Origin: an uncultured SAR324 cluster bacterium
GTDB lineage: Bacteria > SAR324 > NAC60-12
Assembly: GCA_902575715.1 (NCBI GenBank)
Contig: CACGSI010000006.1
Span: 1 to 43,418, forward strand
Direction of reading: 5' to 3'
Length of the DNA: 43,418 bases
The translations under genes were made by a program, and so were the position numbers. The notes under the pieces were generated by a model, which worked only from the letters and a program-made list of their open reading frames with translations, was not told where the DNA came from and ran no database searches. Positions 24,900 through 33,736 of the stretch are shown here, piece after piece. The first letter of the stretch is position 1, and each line of letters begins with the position of its first letter.

Positions 24900-26111
24900 A
24901 TGAATTCACGAATAACAAAACCTCAGTTATTTACAAAACCAGAAACTTATAATCCAATACGACCTTCAGTAGAAAAAGCATCAACTTTAATACCTGATGC
25001 TTATACTTCCCACGATTTTTTTATGATAGAACAAGAAAAGGTTTTTGCAAACAGTTGGGTTGCTGTTGGTTGTGTGCAAAAAGTTTATAATCCAGGAGAT
25101 GTTCTTGTAGTTGAAGTAGCTGGAAGATCTATATTAATAATACGTGATAAAAAACTAAATTTAAGAGCATTTTACAACGTTTGTAGACATAGAGGTTCTA
25201 AACTGCTAGAAGATAATTGCAATGTAAAAAAAATAATTTGTCCTTATCATGCATGGAATTATGACCTAGATGGTAAATGTTTGGGCACTTCTATGTTTAA
25301 AAATATAAATTCTGTGAATAATTTTAATAATTTAGATAAATCATCTTTTGAAAAAATAAAATTAGGACTTTTACCACTTGAAGTCAAAACTTGGGGTTTT
25401 CTAATTTTTGTTAATTTAAGCTCAAAACCTACTAAATTCAATGAATGGATTGGAGATTTGGGAGAAAACTTTGAATCATATGGATTAGATAATTGGGAAA
25501 TTTCTTCAGAAACAAATTATGATGTGGCATCTAATTATAAATTAATTGCAGAAAATTTCATGGAATATTACCACTTACCATTTGTACACCCAGAACTTTC
25601 AAATGTTTCTCGAGTCGAAGACCATCAAAGTTTTCAGGGTTCAGGAATGTATTGCGGATCACTAACTACTCCTGTATCAAGAGAAATTAATTCTGTTTGG
25701 CTAAATCTTCCTGCTGTAGATGGATTAGACAAAATTCAAAGAAAAACAGCATATCATATTTGGATTTTTCCAAATGTAGCTTTTACCCTACTACCTAACC
25801 ATGCTTTCTGTATGATCACAGATCCTATCAGATATAATAAAACAATTGAGCGAACGTTTTTGTTAACACCTAGTGGGTCATTAAACAAAGAAAAAAATTC
25901 AAAAATGTTTTCAGAATTAATAACATTTTGGGATCTTATAAATAGACAAGATTTAAAAATTGTCGAAAGAGTTCAAGAAGGATTAAAAAATTCAGCTTTT
26001 TTAAATGGTCAAATGTGCTTTGAGTTCGAAGAACCATTACATAGATTCCAAAACTGGATTGCAGATAAGATGTGTGGAATTTATAGAATTCCCCCTGGCG
26101 ATAATAATTAA
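24900..26111 (+). CDS. Rieske non-heme iron oxygenase, alpha subunit (betaine-demethylase type)
   Basis: A 403-residue ring-hydroxylating-type oxygenase. The Rieske [2Fe-2S] ligands are C95 and H97 (CRHRG) with C114 and H117 (CPYHAW). The mononuclear iron site is NFMEYYHLPFVHP with H225 and H230, and D351 as the likely third ligand. The family includes GbcA, which oxidatively demethylates glycine betaine to dimethylglycine, and oxygenases for carnitine, stachydrine and choline. With mttB, DMGDH and a betaine importer around it, a quaternary-amine demethylase is the best guess. The ferredoxin reductase partner (GbcB-type) is not in the window. It lies 99 nt after DMGDH copy 1. Confidence 0.85.
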   Translation: MNSRITKPQLFTKPETYNPIRPSVEKASTLIPDAYTSHDFFMIEQEKVFANSWVAVGCVQKVYNPGDVLVVEVAGRSILIIRDKKLNLRAFYNVCRHRGSKLLEDNCNVKKIICPYHAWNYDLDGKCLGTSMFKNINSVNNFNNLDKSSFEKIKLGLLPLEVKTWGFLIFVNLSSKPTKFNEWIGDLGENFESYGLDNWEISSETNYDVASNYKLIAENFMEYYHLPFVHPELSNVSRVEDHQSFQGSGMYCGSLTTPVSREINSVWLNLPAVDGLDKIQRKTAYHIWIFPNVAFTLLPNHAFCMITDPIRYNKTIERTFLLTPSGSLNKEKNSKMFSELITFWDLINRQDLKIVERVQEGLKNSAFLNGQMCFEFEEPLHRFQNWIADKMCGIYRIPPGDNN

Positions 26112-26183
26112 GATTAAAAATAATGAAATTAATTTTGAAATATATTTTTAATTTTAAAAATTATTTCATCAATAAAAACTCAA

Positions 26184-27416
26184 ATGGGAACTAAATCCAA
26201 AAAAAATCAACGTCAACATGGAGCCATGGAGTTCTCAGAAGCTCCAGTAGATCTTGAAAAATTGAGATATTATAGATTAAATAGATTGCTTTTAAAAATG
26301 GAAGAGTCTGATGTTGGAGGATTAATTCTCTTTAATCAAATAAATACTCGTTACGCTAGTGATGTAACAAATATGCAAGTATGGTGTTCACATTATGAGA
26401 CTCGTTGTGTATTTTTGTCTATAGAGGGGCATATGGTTCTTTTCGACTATGCAAACCATCCTCATTTAGTTGAGGGTATTCCTTTAATAAAAGAATACCG
26501 AGTCCTACCAATGATAAATTTTTTTGGTGGAGGGTATCGTACTATTGAATTTGCAAAAACTTTTGCTGATCAGATTAGTGATTTGATGGGAACATATGGT
26601 AAAAAAATGCAAAGATTGGCAATAGACAGACTTTCTCATAAATGTTGTGATGCACTCAAAGAAAAAGGTTTTATACTTGTTGAAGGAGAAAAAATCGCAG
26701 AAACTGCTCGCTCAATTAAATCTTCAGAAGAAATAGAATTAATGAAAGCATCTATAAATGTTTGTGAACAAGGAATAAGATCAATGCAAGATTCACTAGA
26801 GCCTGGAATTTCTGAAAATGAATTATGGTCAAAACTTCATGAAACTAATATTAGGCTTGGTGGAGAATGGATAGAAACTAGGTTGCTTTCTTCTGGTCCA
26901 AGAACAAATCCTTGGTTTAGAGAGTGTTCAATGAGAAAGATTGAAAAAGGAGATATGGTTTGCTTTGATACAGATTTAATAGGACCTTATGGATATTGTT
27001 CTGATATCTCTCGATCATGGATTTGTGGTGACCATCCAAATGAAGAGCAACGTCGTCTTTACTCAAAAGCTTATGAACAAATTGAAAGAAATATTTCAGT
27101 TTTGAATGCTGGGATGAGTTTTAGAGAATTATCTGAAAAGTGTTGGCAAATTCCAGATGAGTTTTTCACAAACAGGTATCCAGAAATAATTCATGGAGTC
27201 GGTCTTGCGGATGAATATCCTATCGTTTACCACTTTGATGATTTTGAAGTAATGAAATATGATGGAATTATTAAACCAGGAATGACCCTATGCGTTGAAT
27301 CATATATTGGCTCAGAAAACGGACATGAAGGAGTAAAATTAGAAGAACAAGTTTTAGTTACAGACTCAGGAGTTGAAAGACTTTCAAGTTATCCTTTTCA
27401 GTTGGATTTACTTTAA
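26184..27416 (+). CDS. dddP: DddP-type M24 family protein, putative DMSP lyase
   Basis: An M24 (creatinase/aminopeptidase P fold) protein of 410 residues that most resembles DddP, the iron-dependent enzyme cleaving dimethylsulfoniopropionate to dimethyl sulfide and acrylate. DddP-like stretches include INTRYASDVTNMQVW, GGEWIETRLLSSGPRTNPWF and CFDTDLIGPYGYCSDISRSW. Metal ligands and catalytic residues of DddP have counterparts at D262, D264, D274, H337, D343, E372 and E387, with nearly constant spacing relative to the Ruegeria enzyme numbering as I recall it (D295, D297, D307, H371, D377, E406, E421). The neighbours handle N-methylated compounds, so a DddP relative with another substrate, such as a creatinase- or prolidase-like hydrolase, remains possible. 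It is probably in one transcript with the Rieske gene, 72 nt upstream. Confidence 0.75.
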   Translation: MGTKSKKNQRQHGAMEFSEAPVDLEKLRYYRLNRLLLKMEESDVGGLILFNQINTRYASDVTNMQVWCSHYETRCVFLSIEGHMVLFDYANHPHLVEGIPLIKEYRVLPMINFFGGGYRTIEFAKTFADQISDLMGTYGKKMQRLAIDRLSHKCCDALKEKGFILVEGEKIAETARSIKSSEEIELMKASINVCEQGIRSMQDSLEPGISENELWSKLHETNIRLGGEWIETRLLSSGPRTNPWFRECSMRKIEKGDMVCFDTDLIGPYGYCSDISRSWICGDHPNEEQRRLYSKAYEQIERNISVLNAGMSFRELSEKCWQIPDEFFTNRYPEIIHGVGLADEYPIVYHFDDFEVMKYDGIIKPGMTLCVESYIGSENGHEGVKLEEQVLVTDSGVERLSSYPFQLDLL

Positions 27417-27466
27417 TTATTAAGAAATAACCAATTAAGAATATCCTAATTATGAGAATTAAAAAA

Positions 27467-28516
27467 TTAATGATAATTGGATAATTCATCTATTGTTGAA
27501 TTTGGTCTTACTATTGCCTCAATTATCTTATTGAGTTCTACAGAACCCACTGAATTACCATCATCAGTAACGATCGCACTTGAAACTCCAGATTTTGAGA
27601 AGGCCTTAAGAGCATCCTCAAGTATTGTATTTTTATCTATTTTTGGTCCATTCTTAATCTTCTTAATTTCCATAACGGATGAGACCTTCAGAACTCTTCC
27701 ACGATTTATATCTTTAATAAAATCCGTAACGTATTTGTCCGCAGGGTTAAGAACGATTTCCTGTGGATTACCTTTTTGAACAACAAACCCGTCTCGAAGA
27801 ATAGCAATATTATCTCCAATTCTAAGTGCCTCATCAAGATCATGCGTTATAAATAGAATAGTTTTATGTAGCTCTTCTTGAAGGCTTAAAAGTACATCTT
27901 GCATATCTGTTCTTATAAGTGGATCCAGAGCTGAAAAAGCTTCATCCATAAGAAGAATTTCAGCATTAGTTGCAAGAGCTCTTGCTAAACCCACTCGCTG
28001 TTGCATTCCACCCGAAAGTTGTGATGGGAAATGGTTATCATAACCAGTCAGGCCAACTTTTTCAACCCATTGCTGACTGCGTTCCTCAGCTTCTTTCTTT
28101 GAAACATCCTGAATAGTCAGACCATAACAAACATTTTCTAAAATTGTTCGATGGGGAAGAAGAGCAAATTTTTGAAAAACCATAGAAGCAGTATGACGCC
28201 TGAATTCTCTTAATTCTAACTTATTCATATCTAGTACATTTTTTCCATCTATGACAATTTCTCCTGACGTTGGCTCTATAAGTCTATTCACATGCCTTAT
28301 AAGGGTAGATTTCCCAGATCCTGAAAGCCCCATTATAACTTGAATTCCTCGGGCAGGAATGTCGATATTTACATTATCAAGAGCTAGAACAGAGTTAAAT
28401 TTTTCAAGGAGTTCCTTTTTTGAGACACCATTCTGGACCTCACTAACCAAACCATTTGGATTATTTCCAAAAATCTTATATAAATTCTTGATTGATATTT
28501 TTGTTTTAGACTCCAT
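27467..28516 (-). CDS. proV: Glycine betaine/proline ABC transporter ATP-binding protein ProV
   Basis: The ATPase of an osmolyte-type importer (OpuAA/ProV). The 349-residue protein has Walker A GLSGSGKST, the signature LSGGMQQRV, Walker B ILLMDEAFSALD and the H-loop ITHD, followed by a C-terminal CBS-pair region (about 275-345), which in OpuA senses ionic strength. The ATG at 28516 (MESKTKISIKNLYK) is preferred; an upstream TTG-type start would add residues encoded within proW. It overlaps the end of proW by 11 nt, so the two are translationally coupled. It converges with dddP, 50 nt away. Confidence 0.93.
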   Translation of the reverse strand: MESKTKISIKNLYKIFGNNPNGLVSEVQNGVSKKELLEKFNSVLALDNVNIDIPARGIQVIMGLSGSGKSTLIRHVNRLIEPTSGEIVIDGKNVLDMNKLELREFRRHTASMVFQKFALLPHRTILENVCYGLTIQDVSKKEAEERSQQWVEKVGLTGYDNHFPSQLSGGMQQRVGLARALATNAEILLMDEAFSALDPLIRTDMQDVLLSLQEELHKTILFITHDLDEALRIGDNIAILRDGFVVQKGNPQEIVLNPADKYVTDFIKDINRGRVLKVSSVMEIKKIKNGPKIDKNTILEDALKAFSKSGVSSAIVTDDGNSVGSVELNKIIEAIVRPNSTIDELSNYH

Positions 28517-29396
28517 GTTCACTTTCCAAATGCTTCTGTAAACGTTTACCAAATGATTGAGAAATTCTATCAAAAATAATTGCAAGAGCAACTATGGCTA
28601 GTCCATTTAACATCCCCAAAGCTAAATATTGATTAGAAACAGCCCTAAGTACTGGCACTCCTAATCCTTTAACACCAATCATGGATGCTATAACTATCAT
28701 TGCCAATGCCATCATTATAGTTTGATTTACACCAGCAAAAATATTTGGCAATGCCAAAGGAATTTGAACACCAAGCAATTTTTGAATATAGCTTGCTCCA
28801 AAAGATTCTGCAGCCTCTAAAACTTCTTTATCAACCAATCTTATACCCAAATTAGTAAGTCTAACTATAGGAGGTATAGCATAAATACAAACCGCAATCA
28901 GGCCCGGAACTTTGCCAATACCCAAAAGCATAACAACAGGGATGAGATAAACAAAACTTGGTATAGTTTGCATAATATCTAAAACTGGAGTAATTAAGGA
29001 TTGTACCCTATCTGATCTAGCCATCAATATTCCTATTGGTATACCTACAGAAATACAGAGCAAAGTTGCAACAGATATTATTGCAAGAGTAGACATTGTA
29101 TCTTTCCACATCCCAAAATATCCAATTACCAAAAAAGAAACTATTGTCCCCAAAACTACCATCCAGCTTCTAGCTCCTAACCAAGCTAAGCCGGCAATAA
29201 CTATAATAATTAATGGCCAAGGTGCACCGATAAGAAGTTTCTCAAGCCAAACTAAAAAATATAAAACAGGATCAAAAAAACCTTCTATATTATCTCCATA
29301 TGCTCTTGAAAAATCCTTAAAACTTAAATCTATAAATTTTTTAAAATCTCGCAATTCCTGACGATCCATTGTAGGAATTTTTTCAAACCAACTCAT
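28506..29396 (-). CDS. proW: Glycine betaine/proline ABC transporter permease ProW
   Basis: Inner-membrane permease of the betaine importer. The 296-residue protein has an N-terminal soluble tail, about six or seven hydrophobic segments, and the conserved cytoplasmic EAA loop (EVLEAAESFGASYIQKLLGVQIPLALP), which contacts the ATPase. MARSDRVQSLITPVLDIMQTIPSFVYLIP and IPPIVRLTNLGIR are characteristic of ProW/OpuAB. It is encoded after proX, separated from it by a 58-nt gap containing a strong hairpin, and overlaps proV. Confidence 0.93.
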   Translation of the reverse strand: MSWFEKIPTMDRQELRDFKKFIDLSFKDFSRAYGDNIEGFFDPVLYFLVWLEKLLIGAPWPLIIIVIAGLAWLGARSWMVVLGTIVSFLVIGYFGMWKDTMSTLAIISVATLLCISVGIPIGILMARSDRVQSLITPVLDIMQTIPSFVYLIPVVMLLGIGKVPGLIAVCIYAIPPIVRLTNLGIRLVDKEVLEAAESFGASYIQKLLGVQIPLALPNIFAGVNQTIMMALAMIVIASMIGVKGLGVPVLRAVSNQYLALGMLNGLAIVALAIIFDRISQSFGKRLQKHLESEHGV

Positions 29397-29421
29397 AGTC
29401 TAATTTTTTTTTTGAGGTTTA

Positions 29422-29447
29422 ACGGACCTAAATTTCTTTAGGTCCGT
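29422..29447 (-). promoter_or_regulatory. Intercistronic hairpin between proX and proW
   Basis: ACGGACCTAAA (29422-29432) and TTTAGGTCCGT (29437-29447) form a perfect 11-bp stem with a 4-nt loop, starting 8 nt after the proX stop codon on the minus strand. No U-run follows in the direction of proX-proW transcription. The likely role is to protect or partly terminate the upstream message so that the binding protein is made in excess over the permease and ATPase, as known for other binding-protein operons such as malE-malF. Confidence 0.65.
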
Positions 29448-29454
29448 CAATTTT

Positions 29455-30504
29455 TTAAAGGGAGGATTTAACTTTTGATGCTACACTAGATGAGACCCAC
29501 TTAGTCCAAACATCCTCATGTTTTTGAAGGAACTCAACTGCTGCATCAGCACCACCTGCTTGATTTTCCTGCATGTAAACTAACATTCCGTTCATAACAG
29601 GACCAGGGTATACTCTTTTAGCAAAATATGAAGATGCAGACCCGCCAGATTTCTTAAATCGATCAGAAACAACAGTGTTAACAACAGATTTTGTCCATGA
29701 TGACCGTTTAGGATTTGCACATTCCTGTTCAGGCTTAACTATACAACCATCCCAATTTTCACTACCTGCATAAGGAACTCCAAAATCAACTGGAACCATA
29801 TTGTATTTTCCAATCATAGCAGTTGGTGACCAGTAATAACCAAACCAGTTATCTCCTCTTTCTACTGCTTTAGCCATTGATCCGTCTAGACCTGCTGCTG
29901 ATCCTGGATCAACTAAAACCCAACCTTTCTTTTCCATCTCAAAAGCACGAAAAAGATTAGCGTTCGCTAATTGACATCCCCAACCTGCTGGACATCCAAC
30001 AAAAGCACCCTTAGAGGGATCTTCTTTATATGGAAAAAGATCTGGACGCTCCAAAATGTCAAGAGCAGTCTTTAACTGAGGATACTTTTTGGCAGTATGA
30101 GGTGGAATCCACCATCCTTCTCCCAAGCCAGTGATAGGAGCTTCATTACCTACATGAAGGCGACCTTCATCCACTGCTTTTTTTAAAGGATTTATGACAG
30201 CATTAGCCCAAAGCTCAGGGGCTACATCAGGCTGTCCTTTTTCATTCATTGAAGTAAAAGTTGTCATAGTAGCACCTGCTACAAGTTCAACTTCACATCC
30301 ATACCCTTTTTCTAAAATTATTTTGTCAACATTAGCCATCAACTCTGCTGAAGCCCAATTCATTTCTGCAATTGTCAATGAACCACATCCTGCAAAAGAT
30401 GAGATTGAAATAACAGATGACGCAAAAAGAGCAACAAAAATCGAAAGTATATAACGAACCGTACTAGTTCGAATACGTTTTGAAATCTTATTTTCAAAAG
30501 TCAT
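29455..30504 (-). CDS. proX: Glycine betaine ABC transporter substrate-binding protein ProX
   Basis: Periplasmic binding protein of the betaine importer (OpuAC/ProX fold). The 349-residue precursor has a basic N-terminus and a hydrophobic signal peptide ending near SSFAG, then the conserved start GSLTIAEMNWASAELMAN. Trp- and Tyr-rich motifs that build the aromatic cage for quaternary ammonium groups are visible (ELWANAV, GYYWSPTAM, GEGWWIPP). The ATG at 30504 is chosen because a strong Shine-Dalgarno (GGAGAAAG) precedes it; a frame extension of 12 codons upstream has no such site. It is the first gene of proXWV. The ligand could be glycine betaine, choline, DMSP or proline betaine. Confidence 0.92.
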   Translation of the reverse strand: MTFENKISKRIRTSTVRYILSIFVALFASSVISISSFAGCGSLTIAEMNWASAELMANVDKIILEKGYGCEVELVAGATMTTFTSMNEKGQPDVAPELWANAVINPLKKAVDEGRLHVGNEAPITGLGEGWWIPPHTAKKYPQLKTALDILERPDLFPYKEDPSKGAFVGCPAGWGCQLANANLFRAFEMEKKGWVLVDPGSAAGLDGSMAKAVERGDNWFGYYWSPTAMIGKYNMVPVDFGVPYAGSENWDGCIVKPEQECANPKRSSWTKSVVNTVVSDRFKKSGGSASSYFAKRVYPGPVMNGMLVYMQENQAGGADAAVEFLQKHEDVWTKWVSSSVASKVKSSL

Positions 30505-30824
30505 AATTCTTTCTCCTCTTAATAAAGTTAACTGAATCACTTATCCGTAAAAAGCAATTCAGCAAATACTGGGAAATAAAATTCCCAAAAATATAACGAC
30601 TGCCCCTAACAAAATACAGTCATAAATAAAACGGAATAAAAGGAGTTCTAGCTTAGAATATCTGAGAATAAAACAATCAGACATTCCAAAAAACTAAAAT
30701 TAACACCTTGATAATAATAAAACCACAACTTTCAAATAACAAGTTGTATCTTTACTTGTAAAAATGTTAATGAGAAATTATTTTTTGAAAAAATATTTTT
30801 TGGAGAACTTTTTGATTAAATTTT
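30505..30824 (-). promoter_or_regulatory. marC-proX intergenic region with an 18-bp palindrome
   Basis: A 320-nt non-coding stretch upstream of proX on the minus strand. It contains the perfect 6-bp inverted repeat TGGGAA/TTCCCA (30570-30575 and 30582-30587, 6-nt spacer), a candidate operator or leader hairpin about 65-85 nt before the proX ATG. A second repeat, ACAAGT/ACTTGT, is at 30739-30759. No convincing -35/-10 pair could be singled out and no gene is visible. Confidence 0.4.
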
Positions 30825-31484
30825 CTAAAGAAAGAATTCCTTATTTCTACCAACAATTTCCATTAGTCCCTCAAGTAGCATCTCAACCCCAATTGTTGCC
30901 AGTATTAAACCCATTATTCTTGTTACTATCGCAACACCACTTTCACCAACTAATACCAAAATTTTCTGCCCAAAAATAAAACATATAAAAGTGACGACAC
31001 ATAATATACCAAATCCTGAAATTGTAACTATAATCTCAGTCCAACCACCTTCTACAGAATAGTTCATAGCAGTCGCGATGGTGCCAGGTCCAGCCAGAAT
31101 TGGAACTGCTAGAGGTGTTACAGAAATATCTGTTAAATCCTCATATTCTTCATCTTCACCATCAGACTCACCTTCTTTATGTTTGTGCAGCCTTGAACCT
31201 TCTCCGTGAAGCATATGATATCCAATTATGAATACCAAGACTCCACCTGTAATTCGAAGTGCAGAAATAGTTATCCCGAAAACTTGAAAAATGGTTTTTC
31301 CAAGTATAGCGAATAAAACTATTACAAAGAAGGAAATAATTAACGCTTTAAAAGCTATTTTTTTCTGAACATTTTTGTCTTCATGTCCTGCTAAAGCAAC
31401 AAATACTGCTGTATTTGCAATAGGATTCATAATCGCAAAAAAACCTAAAAATACTAATAAATAATGAGTTATTAAGCCGTCCAT
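30825..31484 (-). CDS. MarC/UPF0056 family integral membrane protein
   Basis: A 219-residue membrane protein with about six hydrophobic segments. The MarC family pattern is seen in FLGFFAIMNPIANTAVFVAL near the start and in TPLAVPILAGPGTIATAM in the middle; a charged His/Glu-rich loop separates the two halves. MarC proteins were once linked to multiple antibiotic resistance, but their function is unknown. It is upstream of proXWV on the same strand, 320 nt away, and divergent from the MDR reductase gene. Confidence 0.88.
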   Translation of the reverse strand: MDGLITHYLLVFLGFFAIMNPIANTAVFVALAGHEDKNVQKKIAFKALIISFFVIVLFAILGKTIFQVFGITISALRITGGVLVFIIGYHMLHGEGSRLHKHKEGESDGEDEEYEDLTDISVTPLAVPILAGPGTIATAMNYSVEGGWTEIIVTISGFGILCVVTFICFIFGQKILVLVGESGVAIVTRIMGLILATIGVEMLLEGLMEIVGRNKEFFL

Positions 31485-31744
31485 CTTCTAGAGCTCCTAA
31501 ATTTTTAAATATTAAAAAAATTTACACATAAGTTTACTTTTTTAAGTGCAACAAATATTCCCTATCAAAACAATTACTTATTGATTTAATAATTAATAGA
31601 CTAGAATTAAATAATTTTAATGAAATTCTTTAACAAAATATTTTATTTTTTTTATTGTTTTTGCATAGAAACATAGACAAATTGTTTCAATTAGATAAAA
31701 TAATTAAAAAATAATTAAAAACTCAATAACAGACATATTTTTTA

Positions 31745-32842
31745 ATGAAAAAAATACTTCCTAAACATATGCATGCTGTCATTTTAAAAGGACATGGAGG
31801 GTTGGATAAACTTGAATACAAAAAAAATATTATTGTTCCTATTCCAAAAAAAGATGAATTATTAATACAAGTTAAAGGTGCAGGAATTAACAATACAGAT
31901 ATAAACACTAGAACTGGCTGGTACTCAAAATCAGTTGTTGAAGAGACTAATCTTTATAGTGAAAGTAATTCAAAATTTTTTAAATCCGATGATGGCAGTT
32001 GGACAGGAGAAACTTTGAATTTCCCAATAATTCAAGGTGCAGACGTATGTGGTGAAGTAGTAGATGCAGGTAGTAAGGAAAATCTTTCAAGAGTAGGGGA
32101 AAGAGTCTTAGTTAGGACTATGCAAGAAAAAATAAACAAAAACAAAAACATTAGTTGCCTGACACTAGGTTCTGAATTGAACGGCGGCTTTGCTCAATAC
32201 GTCACTATAAGGTCTTCAGAAGTTTTTTCGATAAAATCCAATTGGTCTGATATTGAACTTGCATCAATTCCTTGTGCATATTCAACAGCTGAAGGGTTAC
32301 TTCATAGATCTCAAGTTAGGGAAGAAATAGTTTTTATAACAGGGGCATCAGGTGGTGTTGGTTCTGCTGCTGTTCAACTTGCAAAACGAAGGGGAGCTAA
32401 CGTTATAGCTCAATGTTCAAAAGAAAAGATTCAAAAATTAAAAAAAATTGGCGCCAATAAAACTATTTCTAGTGAAAGAAATATAGTTGAAGAAATAGGT
32501 AAGAATTCAGTAGACGTTGTTATTGACCTTGTAGCAGGTCAAAAATGGAAGGAAGTTTTAGAAATCCTAAAACCTGGCGGCAGATATGCCACTTCAGGTG
32601 CAATTGCAGGTCCTATCGTAGAACTAGACCTTAGAACGTTATACCTAAAAGATTTAACATTTTTTGGTTGCACTTTTCAACCAAAAGAAGTGTTTCTAAA
32701 TCTAATTAGGTATATTGAAAATAATGAAATCCGACCTTTGGTTTCAAAATCATATCCGTTGAGTGAAATAAAAAAAGCACAAAAAGATTTTATTTCTAAA
32801 AATTTTTTTGGCAAACTAGTTTTGATACCTCCTCTAGAATAA
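31745..32842 (+). CDS. Zinc-free MDR family oxidoreductase (quinone reductase/alcohol dehydrogenase-like)
   Basis: A 365-residue medium-chain dehydrogenase/reductase. The N-terminal GroES-like domain has VKGAGINNTDINTRTGWY, lacking the catalytic-zinc cysteine of true alcohol dehydrogenases, and IIQGADVCGEVVDAG. The Rossmann nucleotide-binding motif GASGGVGSAAVQLAKRRGA lies at about residues 200-218 and suggests NADPH use. A C-terminal segment HF(G/K)LVL-type (NFFGKLVLIPP) closes the fold. Substrate unknown. The gene is the first of a rightward set that includes the MetF-like and RACo genes, 33 nt upstream of the former. AcuI-like acryloyl-CoA reductase was considered because of dddP, but the sequence does not resemble AcuI closely. 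Confidence 0.8.
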   Translation: MKKILPKHMHAVILKGHGGLDKLEYKKNIIVPIPKKDELLIQVKGAGINNTDINTRTGWYSKSVVEETNLYSESNSKFFKSDDGSWTGETLNFPIIQGADVCGEVVDAGSKENLSRVGERVLVRTMQEKINKNKNISCLTLGSELNGGFAQYVTIRSSEVFSIKSNWSDIELASIPCAYSTAEGLLHRSQVREEIVFITGASGGVGSAAVQLAKRRGANVIAQCSKEKIQKLKKIGANKTISSERNIVEEIGKNSVDVVIDLVAGQKWKEVLEILKPGGRYATSGAIAGPIVELDLRTLYLKDLTFFGCTFQPKEVFLNLIRYIENNEIRPLVSKSYPLSEIKKAQKDFISKNFFGKLVLIPPLE

Positions 32843-32875
32843 AAATATATTAAAAATCTTTAAATTAAAAATATC

Positions 32876-33715
32876 ATGAATGTAATTTTAAAAAACAATT
32901 CAATTTCATCAGATTCCAATAAAGCAAATTGGTCAATGGAAATTCTTCCAGTTAATTTTTCATTAATTTCTAAAATTCCAAGTTTTGTAAAAGAAATATA
33001 TATTACTATGATTCCCGGTGGGAATTGGAAAGAAACATTAGATGTTGCACAAAAAGTCCAGTCTTCAGGAAGAGATGCTATTCCTCATATCGCAGCTAGA
33101 AGTTTAAAAAGTTTTAAAGAATTAGAAGAATGCCTTTCAGGGTTTTTGGATTTTGAAATAAAAAAAGTTTTGCTGATAGGAGGAGGACAAAATAAACCTG
33201 AAGGTGAATTTAATTGTGTAATGGATATGCTTAAAACTGGATTATTTTCAAAATATAAAATTAATTCAATTGACTATGCTGGTCATCCTGAGGGGAATCC
33301 TGATGATCCTAATTCTGAAAATAATTTGATAGAAAAATTAAATTGGTCTGATGAAAACGGTATTAAATCCAGAATAATAACTCAATGGTGTTTTGATACA
33401 GAAACAGCTAATAAGTGGATCTTAAAACTTAGAGAGAAAGGTATCAATACTCCGATTCATATAGGAATTCCTGGTCCTTCAACATTAAAAACGTTGATGC
33501 GTTTTGCTAAAGTTTGCGGAGTGAAGGCTTCAACTACGGTTTTAAAAAAACAAGGATTAAATATTAGTAAATTGATGTTTGTAAGTAACCCCGACAAAAT
33601 TATTTCACAACTCAAAGGTTATAACAAACTGCATCTATATCCTTTTGGAGGTATCGAAAAATCATCAGAATGGCTATATAATTGGATTCAATCTAATCAA
33701 TTAGAAATGTCATAG
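32876..33715 (+). CDS. Methylenetetrahydrofolate reductase family protein (MetF-like)
   Basis: A 279-residue TIM-barrel flavoprotein of the MTHFR family, which interconverts methylene-THF and methyl-THF. Matching features are the early SMEILP, VLLIGGGQNKPEGEF, the HPEGNP turn, and ITQWCFDTE, which corresponds to the ITQFFFD motif of MetF; IHIGIPGP follows. It is a little shorter and more divergent than housekeeping MetF. Placement between the MDR gene and the corrinoid activator (21 nt from it) suggests a dedicated catabolic copy that oxidises methyl-THF made from B12-dependent demethylation. That direction is inference. Confidence 0.85.
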   Translation: MNVILKNNSISSDSNKANWSMEILPVNFSLISKIPSFVKEIYITMIPGGNWKETLDVAQKVQSSGRDAIPHIAARSLKSFKELEECLSGFLDFEIKKVLLIGGGQNKPEGEFNCVMDMLKTGLFSKYKINSIDYAGHPEGNPDDPNSENNLIEKLNWSDENGIKSRIITQWCFDTETANKWILKLREKGINTPIHIGIPGPSTLKTLMRFAKVCGVKASTTVLKKQGLNISKLMFVSNPDKIISQLKGYNKLHLYPFGGIEKSSEWLYNWIQSNQLEMS

Positions 33716-33736
33716 TATTTTAATTAATTATTTAAT

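Noticed and set aside
31745..32842. AcuI-type acryloyl-CoA reductase partner for DddP
   Set aside because: The protein is a zinc-free MDR, but its N-terminal motifs (NNTDINTRTGWY) belong to a different subgroup, and it is about 4 kb from dddP in another transcript.
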